Shown: piece after piece, positions 15,356 through 24,137 of the stretch
Numbering within the stretch: position 1 is the stretch's first letter
Layout: every line of letters starts with the position of its first letter
Source of the DNA: Saprospiraceae bacterium
GTDB lineage: Bacteria > Bacteroidota > Bacteroidia > Chitinophagales > Saprospiraceae
Assembly: GCA_020629935.1 (NCBI GenBank)
Contig: JAHDCJ010000025.1
Location: 1-51,876, forward strand
Reading direction: 5' to 3'
Length of the DNA: 51,876 nucleotides
Made by a program: the position numbers and the translations under genes
The notes under the pieces: generated by a model
Database searches by the model: none
The model's input: only the letters and a program-made list of their open reading frames with translations
Told to the model about the DNA's origin: nothing

Positions 15356-15752
15356 GTAGGAAATCAGGCATTTTTACTTTGCAAATTTGAATACAAAACA
15401 AAACCAAGGTTTTAAATTTTTTAAAACCATAATACAATTAAGAATCCATACATTTAAGACCTTTTCAAAGGTTGGCACTATTTTATTAGTAAACAAACTA
15501 CGGATAGTTATAATTACTATCCTTTACTAAAATAGGGAACTATAACGTTAGAAATCCTATTTTAAACAATAAAAGACGAAAATAAGAGTTTTGCAAAGAG
15601 TTAGTTTAAGAGAAAATACTCGAAAAAGAACTTGTTTTTGAAACTTATTTGCGTATTTTTATTGAATTTGTAAACTTTTTGATTGAATTATTGCGAATAA
15701 CTTGATATGATTAAAGATTATCTTTAGCTTTGAGTTATTATTATTCTAAATA
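15356..15752. other. 397-bp gap with two plus-strand hairpins
   Basis: No gene is seen. Two successive stems stand out: TTAGTAAA/TTTACTAA enclosing GGATAGT/ACTATCC (15486-15530), and AAAATAGG/CCTATTTT directly after. They may end the upstream secretion transcript. A TATCTTTA box at 15719-15726 could start the next gene, but it has TTG elements only at imperfect distances (14 and 25 bp). Confidence 0.4.
15486..15530. terminator. Composite hairpin downstream of the PorE-like gene
   Basis: TTAGTAAA (15486-15493) pairs with TTTACTAA (15523-15530), and GGATAGT (15502-15508) with ACTATCC (15516-15522) around a TATAATT loop. There is no strong T-run after it, so termination is possible but unproven; it could also be an mRNA-stabilising 3' stem. 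Confidence 0.4.
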
Positions 15753-18197
15753 ATGTATAGGATGAAAAGATCGAGTACTCAACACAAGTCGAAAAAATCT
15801 ATTCTCTCCTTATTGACAATTGGGATACTTTTTATTTCTCAATTTGCAATAGCACAGCCCCAATCATTAATGAAAGCAGATAAATACTATGAGTTATTTG
15901 CTTTCGAACAAGCAATTCCTTTTTATTTGGATGCGTTAAAAATTGATGAAAATAATACACGGGCATTGAGTAGATTAGGTGATTGTTATCGCCTAACTGG
16001 AAATTTGGACAATGCATCTTCTTGGTATGGAAAAGCCATGAATAGAGCAGACAAAAAGCCAATGGACATTTACCATTATGCCCAAATGCTAAAATCTACA
16101 GGAATGTATGATGAAGCAAAATTGTGGTTTAATGATTATGCTCGTTTTGAATTAGAAAAGGGTTCCCATTTTGCAAAGTCTTGTGATTTTGCAAAATCGA
16201 ATAAAGATGGAAATCCTCCTTTTGAGGTTCAAAAAGTAGCAACAAACTCTACAGCATCTGACTTTGGCCCTGCATTCTTTGGGGATCAAGTGGTGCTTTC
16301 TTCTTTTAGAAAAGATAAAATTAATCCATCTGGAAATGATGAGATCATTAAAGATTCTTATAATATGCTTTATATTACGAATCGCCTTTCTGATGGAGGA
16401 CTTAGTAGTTTGAAGGTCTTAAAAACAGAATATCGCTCAGAATCTAATCAATGTTTCGTTAGTTATAGAAATGGTAAGGTGGCTTTCGTGAAAAACAATA
16501 ATAATTTTACGAATGGAGTTTTACCATTGGCAGAAACTGGAGTTAAGATGGATATTTATCTAGCCAATGCGAATACTGCAGGTATTTGGGAAGAAGTTAT
16601 CCCTTTTACTTTTAATGGTGTTCGATATTCCAATTCTTGGCCTTTCTTAGCAAAAGATGGAAAAACAATGTATTTCGCATCGAATGCACCAGGAGGTTAT
16701 GGTGGATATGATATTTATACAAGTACGTATCAAAATGGTACTTGGTCTGAACCTAAAAATTTAGGTTCTCGTGTCAATTCTGCCGGAAATGAAATTAGTC
16801 CTTTCTTAGAAAATGGTGTCTTATACTTTTCTTCAGATTGGCATATGGGATTTGGAGGTTTAGATATCTTCAAAAGCCAATTGGTTGATGGAGTATGGAG
16901 TAAGATCACCAATATGGGTGATGGAATTAATGGCCCACAAAATGACTATTCATTTATTTTTGATGCGAATAAAGAGCAAGGATATTTTACCTCTAATCGA
17001 AAGGGGAGTCGTGGAAATGATGATATCTATAAGGTGACTTTTGATGGATCATTCGCTTTCTCTCCAGTAACAGAAGCAAGTCCTTCTCCAATTACTGATA
17101 CCGCCATAGAGCCAGGACCTTCTTCTTCTGCTCCTATTACGACGACTTCCACGCCTAGTGTACCATTCTATACGGGGAAAATTGTGAATTCAGAAACAGA
17201 AGATGCGCTTGCAGGAGTTCGAGTGCTTGCTAAGAATAAACAAACGGGTACTGAAATCCAAACGACTACAAATAGTAAAGGGATTTATGATTTACCATTG
17301 AAAAAAGATTTTTCTTATTTGGTTGGTTTTTCTAAAGTGGGCTATTTAAATACAGATAAAACAGTAAATGTCGATGCAAATACAAAGTTGAACTTCCTAG
17401 GAAGTTTGGAAATGGAGCCTTCTCCAATCTCTACTGAAAAACCAGAGACTGAAGTTACTAGCTCTAAACCCTTATTTGAAGAAACGGTAAAAGGGGTCAA
17501 CCCAATTACTTCTACTGTAGATATGGGAACGAAACCTATAATACCAGATGTAACGCCAAAAGGTGGAGGAACAACGACTACAACCGAGACCAACAAAGTG
17601 GTCTTGAAAAGTAATGTGTTTGAAGTACAAGTAGGTGTTTATAAAAGTCCAAGTATGTCTAAATTGCGTAGTTTAGGTGATTTAGGTATGGTGTATGGAG
17701 ATGAACGAGGTGATGTAACTGCTTATAAAGTAGGAACGTTTGAAAAGCGGGAAGATGCTGCAAAGGCTCAAAAAGAAATTGTAAAACGAGGATTTAAAGG
17801 TGCTTTTGTACGAAAAGTAACCGAAAATAATCCTATAGTTAATGCCATTACGAGTATGACTAATGCTAAGGACGAACCCGTAACAAGTGGACCATCAACC
17901 TCTACGCCTTCTTCAAGCCCTTCGGCTAGCAACGAAAAAGGTCTCGTTTTTAAAGTACAATTAGGAGCTTACAAAGATCCAGCAAAAATTGCTATTGATA
18001 ATCGATTGAACAATTGGGGAGATATCCAAATGGAAAAGATTTCTAATGGATTGACTCGAATATTATTAGGGAACTTTGAAAATAAAAAAGCAGCTGATAA
18101 AGCAAAAGTAAAGGCTATTGAGTACGGAGTGCAAGGAGCTTATGTAGTTGCTTACCGCGATGGTAGAAAAATATCAATGAAAAGTCTTCCTCAATAG
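15753..18197 (+). CDS. PorE-like TPR/PD40 protein with two C-terminal SPOR domains
   Basis: The 814 residues start with a signal peptide (to about residue 34, IAQPQ), then TPR-like helices (MKADKYYELFAFEQAIPFY), then a PD40 propeller (FASNAPGGYGGYDIYTS and related repeats). A carboxypeptidase-regulatory-like domain lies at about 470-550, after a Ser/Thr/Pro linker. The first half parallels the protein at 13040-15355, but instead of OmpA it ends in two SPOR domains (about 621-692, VFEVQVGVYK; and 731-800, VFKVQLGAYK). SPOR domains bind glycan strands stripped of stem peptides, so this looks like an alternative cell-wall anchor of the PorE type. The ATG at 15762 is an alternative start. Confidence 0.88.
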   Translation: MYRMKRSSTQHKSKKSILSLLTIGILFISQFAIAQPQSLMKADKYYELFAFEQAIPFYLDALKIDENNTRALSRLGDCYRLTGNLDNASSWYGKAMNRADKKPMDIYHYAQMLKSTGMYDEAKLWFNDYARFELEKGSHFAKSCDFAKSNKDGNPPFEVQKVATNSTASDFGPAFFGDQVVLSSFRKDKINPSGNDEIIKDSYNMLYITNRLSDGGLSSLKVLKTEYRSESNQCFVSYRNGKVAFVKNNNNFTNGVLPLAETGVKMDIYLANANTAGIWEEVIPFTFNGVRYSNSWPFLAKDGKTMYFASNAPGGYGGYDIYTSTYQNGTWSEPKNLGSRVNSAGNEISPFLENGVLYFSSDWHMGFGGLDIFKSQLVDGVWSKITNMGDGINGPQNDYSFIFDANKEQGYFTSNRKGSRGNDDIYKVTFDGSFAFSPVTEASPSPITDTAIEPGPSSSAPITTTSTPSVPFYTGKIVNSETEDALAGVRVLAKNKQTGTEIQTTTNSKGIYDLPLKKDFSYLVGFSKVGYLNTDKTVNVDANTKLNFLGSLEMEPSPISTEKPETEVTSSKPLFEETVKGVNPITSTVDMGTKPIIPDVTPKGGGTTTTTETNKVVLKSNVFEVQVGVYKSPSMSKLRSLGDLGMVYGDERGDVTAYKVGTFEKREDAAKAQKEIVKRGFKGAFVRKVTENNPIVNAITSMTNAKDEPVTSGPSTSTPSSSPSASNEKGLVFKVQLGAYKDPAKIAIDNRLNNWGDIQMEKISNGLTRILLGNFENKKAADKAKVKAIEYGVQGAYVVAYRDGRKISMKSLPQ

Positions 18198-18227
18198 GAT
18201 CTTTCATTATTAAGTTATTTAAAAATT

Positions 18228-18255
18228 GGCCTTCTTTTATAAGAGGGCCTTTTTT
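18228..18255 (+). terminator. Intrinsic terminator after the SPOR-domain gene
   Basis: GGCCTTCTT (18228-18236) pairs with AAGAGGGCC (18241-18249) over a TTAT loop, and six T follow. The T-run overlaps the stop codon of the convergent DUF434 gene. Confidence 0.92.
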
Positions 18256-18976
18256 ATGCATCGAAGTCTGTGAAATTGACTGTATTCGCTGAAGGAATAT
18301 GTGGTACGATATCATTTGCTAGATTATACCAAGAGCTAGAAGCCATTATCCAATGATCAGAAGTGATGGCTATAGCTGTAGATTCTATTATGGCTCGATC
18401 CGCATCTGGAACAAGTTCTATTTGCCAATCCCATTGATTATCTATGGAGAATTGTGTTAGCCATGTTTTAAGACGTATACTATTTGATACAGGCTCATCA
18501 ATAAACCATATCACTTTTTCCACATCATGTTTAACTAGAGCCTTTCCAATGGCATGTATAGCAGGAAAGGTTTCTTCTACCTTTCGGTATGTTCCATGAA
18601 TACCTGCAATGTCTCTAAAAATTTGATCGTGCCCTTTAAATAAATAAGCTCCAGCCAAGGCACTTTCTATAGTAATAAGGAGATTAAAAGCATCCACTGC
18701 AATGATCTTCCCTTTAAGGATATCTGCTTGAATTTCTTGTTGTTGTATGGCGGATAAATCTTTCACACTACATGCTGTTCGCTTTAAGGCTTGTGCTTGT
18801 CTTTTATTTAATCGGTACCGATTACAAACTATAGTTGATGCTGCGTTTTCCCCATATCCTCTTTGATAGAGATAAGTTAAATCTTTAAAGGCTTCTTTCA
18901 ATTGGTCGATATGTTTTATTCCAAAAAAAAGATCATCTTTTGGTGCAGGTCCACGATGTTTAGGTTTATTACTCAT
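18254..18976 (-). CDS. DUF434 domain-containing protein
   Basis: The 240-residue soluble protein starts near KHRGPAPKDDLFFG and continues with the helical DUF434 signature (LTYLYQRGYGENAAST, NRYRLNKRQAQALKR). A C-terminal half follows with IIAVDAFNLLITIESAL and VIWFIDEPVSNS. The VDAFN and DADRAIIEST patches carry acidic residues spaced as in PIN/nuclease-like folds, but no activity is established. It is convergent with the SPOR-domain gene and divergent from the fatty-acid transporter gene 86 bp away. Confidence 0.8.
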   Translation of the reverse strand: MSNKPKHRGPAPKDDLFFGIKHIDQLKEAFKDLTYLYQRGYGENAASTIVCNRYRLNKRQAQALKRTACSVKDLSAIQQQEIQADILKGKIIAVDAFNLLITIESALAGAYLFKGHDQIFRDIAGIHGTYRKVEETFPAIHAIGKALVKHDVEKVIWFIDEPVSNSIRLKTWLTQFSIDNQWDWQIELVPDADRAIIESTAIAITSDHWIMASSSWYNLANDIVPHIPSANTVNFTDFDA

Positions 18977-19062
18977 TAGAAAAAAGAATATTGAAAAATT
19001 AACTCTACTCTACATTTAATCTTTTAAATTAGTGATTAGTTCAACAACCACACAAAAATCCT

Positions 19063-20406
19063 ATGAGCATTTCAGAAAAATTTATTGGAGTCATAAAAAA
19101 AATATTGCCTTCTCCTTTTACTATCGCAGTACTATTGACCCTATTTACGGTATTTCTTGCGTTGATTTTAACGCCTCCAAAACCAGACGGAGGAATGCAT
19201 ATCTTGCAATTAGGAGGCTATTGGCAGGATGGTTTTGACGACTTTTTTAAGTTTGGAATGCAAATGATGTTAATTCTTGTTTTAGGGCATGCTTTAGCCT
19301 TGACCAAGCCATTTACAAGTTTAATAAATAGTACGCTGAAATATTGTACCTCTACGGCAAATGCCGCGTTATTAGTGACCTTTATTACGGTGGCGATGGC
19401 TTTGTTTAATTGGGGATTGGGTCTTATTATTGGAGCATTATACGCTCGGAAAGTGGCAGAATATGCCCAACAAAATAAAATACCTCTCAATTATCCTTTA
19501 ATTGGAGCAGCGGGTTATTCTGGACTTATGGTATGGCATGGAGGATTATCGGGTTCTGCACCTGCTGCGGTGGCGAATAAAAGCGATGATATTGTTGGGT
19601 TAGAATCGGCAATCTCGATGAGTGAAACGGTGTTTTCTTCCATGAATTTGGTGACTTCTATTTTGCTTTTGATTATTCTTCCTTTAGGCATGTATTTTAT
19701 GGGGAAAAGGGTAGAGCCACAAAAGATCAACCTACCAAGACGACCTAAAAAAGAAAAAATGAATCCAGCAGTTGGAGCGGAAAAATTAGATGATGCGGGT
19801 TGGTTAGCCTTGCTTTTTAGTTTAATTGTGATTAGTATTATTGCCTATTTTGCTTTTATTAAACCCGAAGTTATTAGCCTTGATTTTTTAAATCTCAATT
19901 TTATCATTCTCATGCTTTTTGGCTTTGCTATTTTATTGCATGGTAGTTTTCGAAAATTTAATATGGCGATTCAAGAAGCGATTGGTGGGGCAGCAGGTAT
20001 TATGATTCAATTTCCACTATATGCAGGTATTATGGGAATTATGAAAGGATCGGGATTGATAGGCGTTTTTTCTGAGTTTTTTATATCCATTTCGAATCAA
20101 GTGACTTTTCCTTTATTTACTTTTCTTAGTGCGGGATTAGTCAATTTATTTGTGCCTAGTGGTGGTGGACAATGGGCAGTACAAGGCCCAATCATTATAG
20201 AAGCAGCGAATGAACTACAAATACCGCTTAATAAATGTATAATGGCTTTAGCCTATGGAGATCAAATTACCAATATGTTACAACCATTTTGGGCTCTGCC
20301 TTTACTTGGAATTACTGGATTAAAAGCTAAAGAAATTCTTCCTTACTCTGCTTATCTCTTATTGTTGGGGCTTTTTATCTTCATAAGCATGTTATTAATT
20401 TTTTAA
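19063..20406 (+). CDS. AtoE-type short-chain fatty acid transporter
   Basis: This 447-residue polytopic protein has about 12 hydrophobic segments. Its features fit the AtoE/TIGR00366 family of short-chain fatty-acid (acetoacetate/butyrate) permeases: KILPSPFTIAVLLTLFT at the N terminus, NWGLGLIIGALYAR, a GHGGLSGSAP-like stretch (WHGGLSGSAPAAVANK), and VPSGGGQWAVQGP near residue 370. It stands alone. The acyl-CoA dehydrogenase and FabG genes a few kb on suggest use of fatty acids, but this link is an inference. Confidence 0.9.
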   Translation: MSISEKFIGVIKKILPSPFTIAVLLTLFTVFLALILTPPKPDGGMHILQLGGYWQDGFDDFFKFGMQMMLILVLGHALALTKPFTSLINSTLKYCTSTANAALLVTFITVAMALFNWGLGLIIGALYARKVAEYAQQNKIPLNYPLIGAAGYSGLMVWHGGLSGSAPAAVANKSDDIVGLESAISMSETVFSSMNLVTSILLLIILPLGMYFMGKRVEPQKINLPRRPKKEKMNPAVGAEKLDDAGWLALLFSLIVISIIAYFAFIKPEVISLDFLNLNFIILMLFGFAILLHGSFRKFNMAIQEAIGGAAGIMIQFPLYAGIMGIMKGSGLIGVFSEFFISISNQVTFPLFTFLSAGLVNLFVPSGGGQWAVQGPIIIEAANELQIPLNKCIMALAYGDQITNMLQPFWALPLLGITGLKAKEILPYSAYLLLLGLFIFISMLLIF

Positions 20407-20443
20407 ATATTCCAGTCGATTTAACGAACAAGATTATAAATCT

Positions 20444-20451
20444 TACCTTTG
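20444..20451 (+). promoter_or_regulatory. Bacteroidota -7 box before surE
   Basis: TACCTTTG matches TAnnTTTG. Transcription would start around 20458 and leave a leader of about 43 nt before the ATG at 20501. No clear TTG lies at -33. Confidence 0.5.
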
Positions 20452-20500
20452 TGGATCAATTTAGATAGTAATAATTGATTTTACATTGAAAACAAACGTA

Positions 20501-21295
20501 ATGATGATAAAGAAGCCAACGATATTAGTAACGAATGATGATGGGGTAACTGCTCCAGGAATAAAAGCTTTAGTGGAAGCTGTAAAGCCTTTTGGAAATG
20601 TGGTTGTCGTGGCACCTGATAAACCACAATCTGGGCAAGGCCATGCATTAACCTTAGAACATCCTGTTCGCTTAAAAGCAGTCAATATTTTTGAAGGAGT
20701 AGAAGCGTATAAATGTACAGGAACACCTGTAGATTGTGTGAAATTGGCTAAAGCGGTGGTCTTAGAAAATCGAACAGCCGATCTTTGTGTTTCGGGAATC
20801 AATCATGGTTCTAATGCTTCTGTAAATATTTTGTATTCAGGTACGATGTCGGCTGCCATGGAAGCTTCTTTAGAAGGGATTCCGTCTATTGGTTTTTCTT
20901 TGTTGGATTTTGCTATGGATGCAGATTTTAATCCTTGTGTGCCTTTTGTCCAAAAATTGGTGAAAGAGATATTGGAAAATGGAATGGGGAAAGCGAATCT
21001 TTTTAATGTAAACTTTCCCAAATTGCCTCTAGCGGAAATTAAAGGAATGAAGATTTGTCGTCAATCTAAGGGCAATTGGAAAGAAGATTATTTAATTCAA
21101 CAAGATCCAATGGGGCGAAATGTGTATTGGCTGAAAGGAGAATTTATCAATTTTGATACAGGAGAAGATACCGATATTTGGGCTTTAGAAAATGGTTATG
21201 TATCCATTGTACCTTCCCAACATGACTTAACAGATTATCAGTCTATGGAAGGACTCCAACATTTTGAAACTGGAAAATTAAATGAAATATGCTAA
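20501..21295 (+). CDS. surE: 5'/3'-nucleotidase SurE
   Basis: SurE is a metal-dependent phosphatase of nucleoside monophosphates. The N terminus ILVTNDDGVTAPGI carries the metal-binding NDDG motif, followed by VVVVAPDKPQSGQGHALT and CVSGINHGSNAS, both family signatures. Length (264 residues) is normal. The ATG at 20501 (or 20504) is preferred over an in-frame TTG at 20486, because homologues begin shortly before ILVTNDDG. The 3' end overlaps the next start by 7 bp, and the order surE-membrane protein-lpxB suggests one transcript. Confidence 0.94.
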   Translation: MMIKKPTILVTNDDGVTAPGIKALVEAVKPFGNVVVVAPDKPQSGQGHALTLEHPVRLKAVNIFEGVEAYKCTGTPVDCVKLAKAVVLENRTADLCVSGINHGSNASVNILYSGTMSAAMEASLEGIPSIGFSLLDFAMDADFNPCVPFVQKLVKEILENGMGKANLFNVNFPKLPLAEIKGMKICRQSKGNWKEDYLIQQDPMGRNVYWLKGEFINFDTGEDTDIWALENGYVSIVPSQHDLTDYQSMEGLQHFETGKLNEIC

Positions 21296-21594
21296 AAAAG
21301 GATTCTGTATTATTTGGTATTATTATAGGATTGGTTATCCCCTTTGTAGCTTACGCTTTAATCATGGAAATTAATGATTTGATTGTCAATAAAAAATTAA
21401 TTTCTTTAGGAGAAGATCGCTATTTTGAAGGATTTACAGATGCGCTTAAAGCGCTTACTGCCTTATGTTTTAATGTGATTCCGTTTCAATATTTTACAAG
21501 AAGATATTTGGATGATGCGATGCGCGGGATGGTAATCGTTACAGTGGTTCTAGTAGTTGCCTGGGTGGTATATTTCGATAAATTACCAATCTAA
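21289..21594 (+). CDS. Small three-helix membrane protein between surE and lpxB
   Basis: A 101-residue protein with hydrophobic stretches at about 8-28 (FGIIIGLVIPFVAYALIM), 50-68 and 78-95. Its start overlaps the surE stop by 7 bp and it ends 15 bp before lpxB, so translation is probably coupled. I do not recognise a family with known function. Its position between surE and lpxB suggests an envelope-related role, which is an inference from context. Confidence 0.8.
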   Translation: MLKKDSVLFGIIIGLVIPFVAYALIMEINDLIVNKKLISLGEDRYFEGFTDALKALTALCFNVIPFQYFTRRYLDDAMRGMVIVTVVLVVAWVVYFDKLPI

Positions 21595-21609
21595 ACACCT
21601 AGGGAAACG

Positions 21610-22716
21610 GTGAAATATTATATCATAGCAGGAGAAGCATCAGGAGATTTGCATGGAGCTAATTTAATCAAAGCCTTAAGCAAAAAAGACAATCAGGCCA
21701 ATTGCCGTGCTTGGGGAGGAGATCTAATGGAAGCCGAAGGGGCTACCTTGGTCAAGCATTATAGAGATTTAGCTTTTATGGGGTTTATTGAGGTGGTGAA
21801 AAATTTAAAAACCATTTTATCCAACTTCAAACTATGTAAATCTGATATCTTAAATTTCCAGCCCGACGTATTAATTCTTATTGATTATCCTGGTTTTAAT
21901 TTGCGCATGGCTAAGTGGGCAAAGGCAAATGGGATACCAGTCTTTTATTATATTTCGCCTCAAATTTGGGCATGGCATACGAGTCGAGTACATAAAATAA
22001 AGAAAGTAGTAGATCGAATGTTTGTCATTCTACCTTTTGAAAAATCCTTCTATCAAGATTACGATTATGAAGTAGATTTTGTAGGACATCCTTTGCTTGA
22101 TGTTTGTGCTTCTTTTTCTCAAAAAGAACCTCCTAGATGGCTTAATAAAACAGAAAATAAACCCATCATAGCGCTAATGCCAGGAAGTAGGAAACAGGAG
22201 ATAAAACGTATGCTTCCCCAAATGTTAGATATGGTTATTCATTTTCCAAATTATCAATTTATCTTGGCTGGTGCACCTTCTATAGAGCGAAGTTTTTATG
22301 ATGAAATTATACAAGATGAACCAGTGATTTTTGTTTCTAATGAAACCTATGCGGTACTCCATGAAGCAGAAGCGGCTTTGGTTACTTCGGGAACTGCCAC
22401 ATTAGAAGCGGCCTTGTTTGATGTGCCACAAGTTGTTTGTTATCAAGGAAATGCTTTATCTTTTTTATTAGCTAAGCGATTAGTGAAAGTAGAATATATT
22501 TCATTAGTCAATTTGATTGCCGATCGAGAAGTTATCAAAGAATTAATCCAAGAAGCCTTTAATTTTTCTAATTTGAAAGATGAACTTAATCGTATTTTGA
22601 CAGTTAATAAAGCCAAGATTCAAGCTGATTATTTATTGATAAAAGAGGAGCTTGGTGGAGTCGGTGCTTCTGAGCGTGCTGCTTCATTGATGTACAATTA
22701 TTTAAATAAAAAATAG
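21610..22716 (+). CDS. lpxB: Lipid-A-disaccharide synthase LpxB
   Basis: LpxB joins UDP-2,3-diacylglucosamine and lipid X to make the lipid A disaccharide at the inner membrane. The protein (368 residues) opens IIAGEASGDLHGA and contains LIDYPGFNLR, YYISPQIWAWHTSR, FVGHPLLD, ALMPGSRKQEI and TSGTATLEAAL, the expected GT19 signatures in order. The start is a GTG at 21610. It shows that the organism makes lipid A. Confidence 0.96.
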   Translation: MKYYIIAGEASGDLHGANLIKALSKKDNQANCRAWGGDLMEAEGATLVKHYRDLAFMGFIEVVKNLKTILSNFKLCKSDILNFQPDVLILIDYPGFNLRMAKWAKANGIPVFYYISPQIWAWHTSRVHKIKKVVDRMFVILPFEKSFYQDYDYEVDFVGHPLLDVCASFSQKEPPRWLNKTENKPIIALMPGSRKQEIKRMLPQMLDMVIHFPNYQFILAGAPSIERSFYDEIIQDEPVIFVSNETYAVLHEAEAALVTSGTATLEAALFDVPQVVCYQGNALSFLLAKRLVKVEYISLVNLIADREVIKELIQEAFNFSNLKDELNRILTVNKAKIQADYLLIKEELGGVGASERAASLMYNYLNKK

Positions 22717-22720
22717 AAAA

Positions 22721-23158
22721 ATGGAAAATCCTATAGTAGAAATGCTTCGTGGTCAAATTGGAGGAGATGCTAAAATGAATCCATCTCCAGCAGGAAAATG
22801 GTTGAATGGAACGATACGAAAAGTAGAGGAAGGAATGACCGAAGTGGAATTTGTGGTGAGAGAAGAAATGACGAATCTTGTGGGCGGATTACATGGAGGA
22901 ATGCTTTCATTAATCATGGATGAAGTAATTGGTATGACGCTATTTACCATGAATAATGAATACCTTTACACTTCTATTAATCTGAATGTTGATTTTTTGC
23001 GCCCCGCTTTTAAAGGCAATAAATTAACGGCTAAAACTAAGGTCGTTCGTTTAGGCCGAAATGTTTCTTATGTGGCTTGCGAAGTCGTGAATGAAGAAAA
23101 TAAAATTGTTGGTGTTGGTCATTCGAATATGGCAGTAACAAAAAATAAAATTCGATAA
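22721..23158 (+). CDS. PaaI-type hotdog thioesterase
   Basis: The 145-residue protein has the single hotdog fold of the PaaI/YbgC group. GGLHGGMLSLIMDEVIG forms the active-site helix and YTSINLNVDFLRPA the following strand. These enzymes hydrolyse acyl-CoA thioesters. It lies 4 bp after lpxB and 2 bp before the haloalkane dehalogenase gene, so the three are likely on one mRNA. The substrate is unknown. Confidence 0.9.
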   Translation: MENPIVEMLRGQIGGDAKMNPSPAGKWLNGTIRKVEEGMTEVEFVVREEMTNLVGGLHGGMLSLIMDEVIGMTLFTMNNEYLYTSINLNVDFLRPAFKGNKLTAKTKVVRLGRNVSYVACEVVNEENKIVGVGHSNMAVTKNKIR

Positions 23159-23160
23159 CT

Positions 23161-24057
23161 ATGGAAGTTTTAAGAACGCCCGATCATTGCTTTGATCAAT
23201 TAGTTGATTATCCATTTAAACCAAATTATATTGATTTAAATGGTATTCGTATGCATTATGTAGACGAAGGAAATGCCGATAATGGCACTGTGCTACTTTT
23301 ACATGGAGAACCTACTTGGTCTTATTTATATCGAAAAATGATTCCTGTATATGTGGATGCAGGTTTTCGTGTTATTGCACCAGATCTTATCGGTTTTGGT
23401 AAATCAGACAAACCGGATGATCCGAATTATTATACCTATGCTTTGCATGAAAAATGGCTTAGTGATTTAATTTTAAATTTGGATTTAAAAGGGATCAATA
23501 TGTTTTGCCAAGACTGGGGCGGTTTATTGGGCTTACGGGTAATAACCAAACTTGGAGATCGTTTTGATCGAGTAGTCGCTTCTAATACTTTTTTGCCTAC
23601 AGGTGCTTTGCCTACCAATGAAGCTTTTTTAAAATGGCGTAAATTTTCATTAGAAACGGAAGTCTTTGATATAGGTCGATTAATCAGTCGAGCTACAGTT
23701 ACAGAAATATCTGAACAAACTTTGGCGGCTTATGATGCGCCTTTCCCAGAAGAAAAATATAAAGCGGCGGCACGTATATTCCCTTCTTTGGTTCCTATTG
23801 ATACCGAAGATCCAGCACATTTACCGAATATGAAAGCTTGGGAGGTGTTGATGCAATGGAAGAAACCTTTTTTAACTTTGTTTGGAGATGCTGACCCAAT
23901 TACTAAAGGTGGAGATCGTTTTATGCAGGGAATGATTCCAGGGACAAAAGGGCATCCGCATGAGATTATAGAAGGGGGAGGACATTTCATCCAAGAAGAT
24001 CATGGGGTAGTATTAGCCAATAAAATGATTGACTTTATTCAAACTACTTCTGTCTAA
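23161..24057 (+). CDS. Haloalkane dehalogenase, DhlA-like (HLD-I)
   Basis: The 298-residue alpha/beta hydrolase cleaves carbon-halogen bonds by hydrolysis. It has the oxyanion segment HGEPTWSYLYRKM, the nucleophile in CQDWGG (Asp118 followed by halide-binding Trp119), a candidate catalytic acid in FGDADPIT (about Asp245) and the general base in GGGHFIQED (His275). A second Trp (about 159, in FLKWRKF) aligns with the cap-domain halide-binding Trp of DhlA. The set is therefore complete for an active HLD-I enzyme. It is the last gene of the surE-lpxB run. Confidence 0.88.
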   Translation: MEVLRTPDHCFDQLVDYPFKPNYIDLNGIRMHYVDEGNADNGTVLLLHGEPTWSYLYRKMIPVYVDAGFRVIAPDLIGFGKSDKPDDPNYYTYALHEKWLSDLILNLDLKGINMFCQDWGGLLGLRVITKLGDRFDRVVASNTFLPTGALPTNEAFLKWRKFSLETEVFDIGRLISRATVTEISEQTLAAYDAPFPEEKYKAAARIFPSLVPIDTEDPAHLPNMKAWEVLMQWKKPFLTLFGDADPITKGGDRFMQGMIPGTKGHPHEIIEGGGHFIQEDHGVVLANKMIDFIQTTSV

Positions 24058-24070
24058 AATTTACCTTAGA

Positions 24071-24102
24071 TTGGGCAGTATCCTGAAAAAAGGATATTTT
24101 TG
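24071..24102 (+). promoter_or_regulatory. Promoter of the acyl-CoA dehydrogenase gene
   Basis: TTG (24071-24073) stands 21 bp before TATTTTTG (24095-24102), matching the Bacteroidota TTG/TAnnTTTG pattern. A weak TATCC/GGATA stem with a T-run (24079-24101) overlaps the same stretch and may end the upstream transcript. Confidence 0.6.
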
Positions 24103-24137
24103 TATTTAATTCAATAAAAACACCAAAAGCCATTCCT

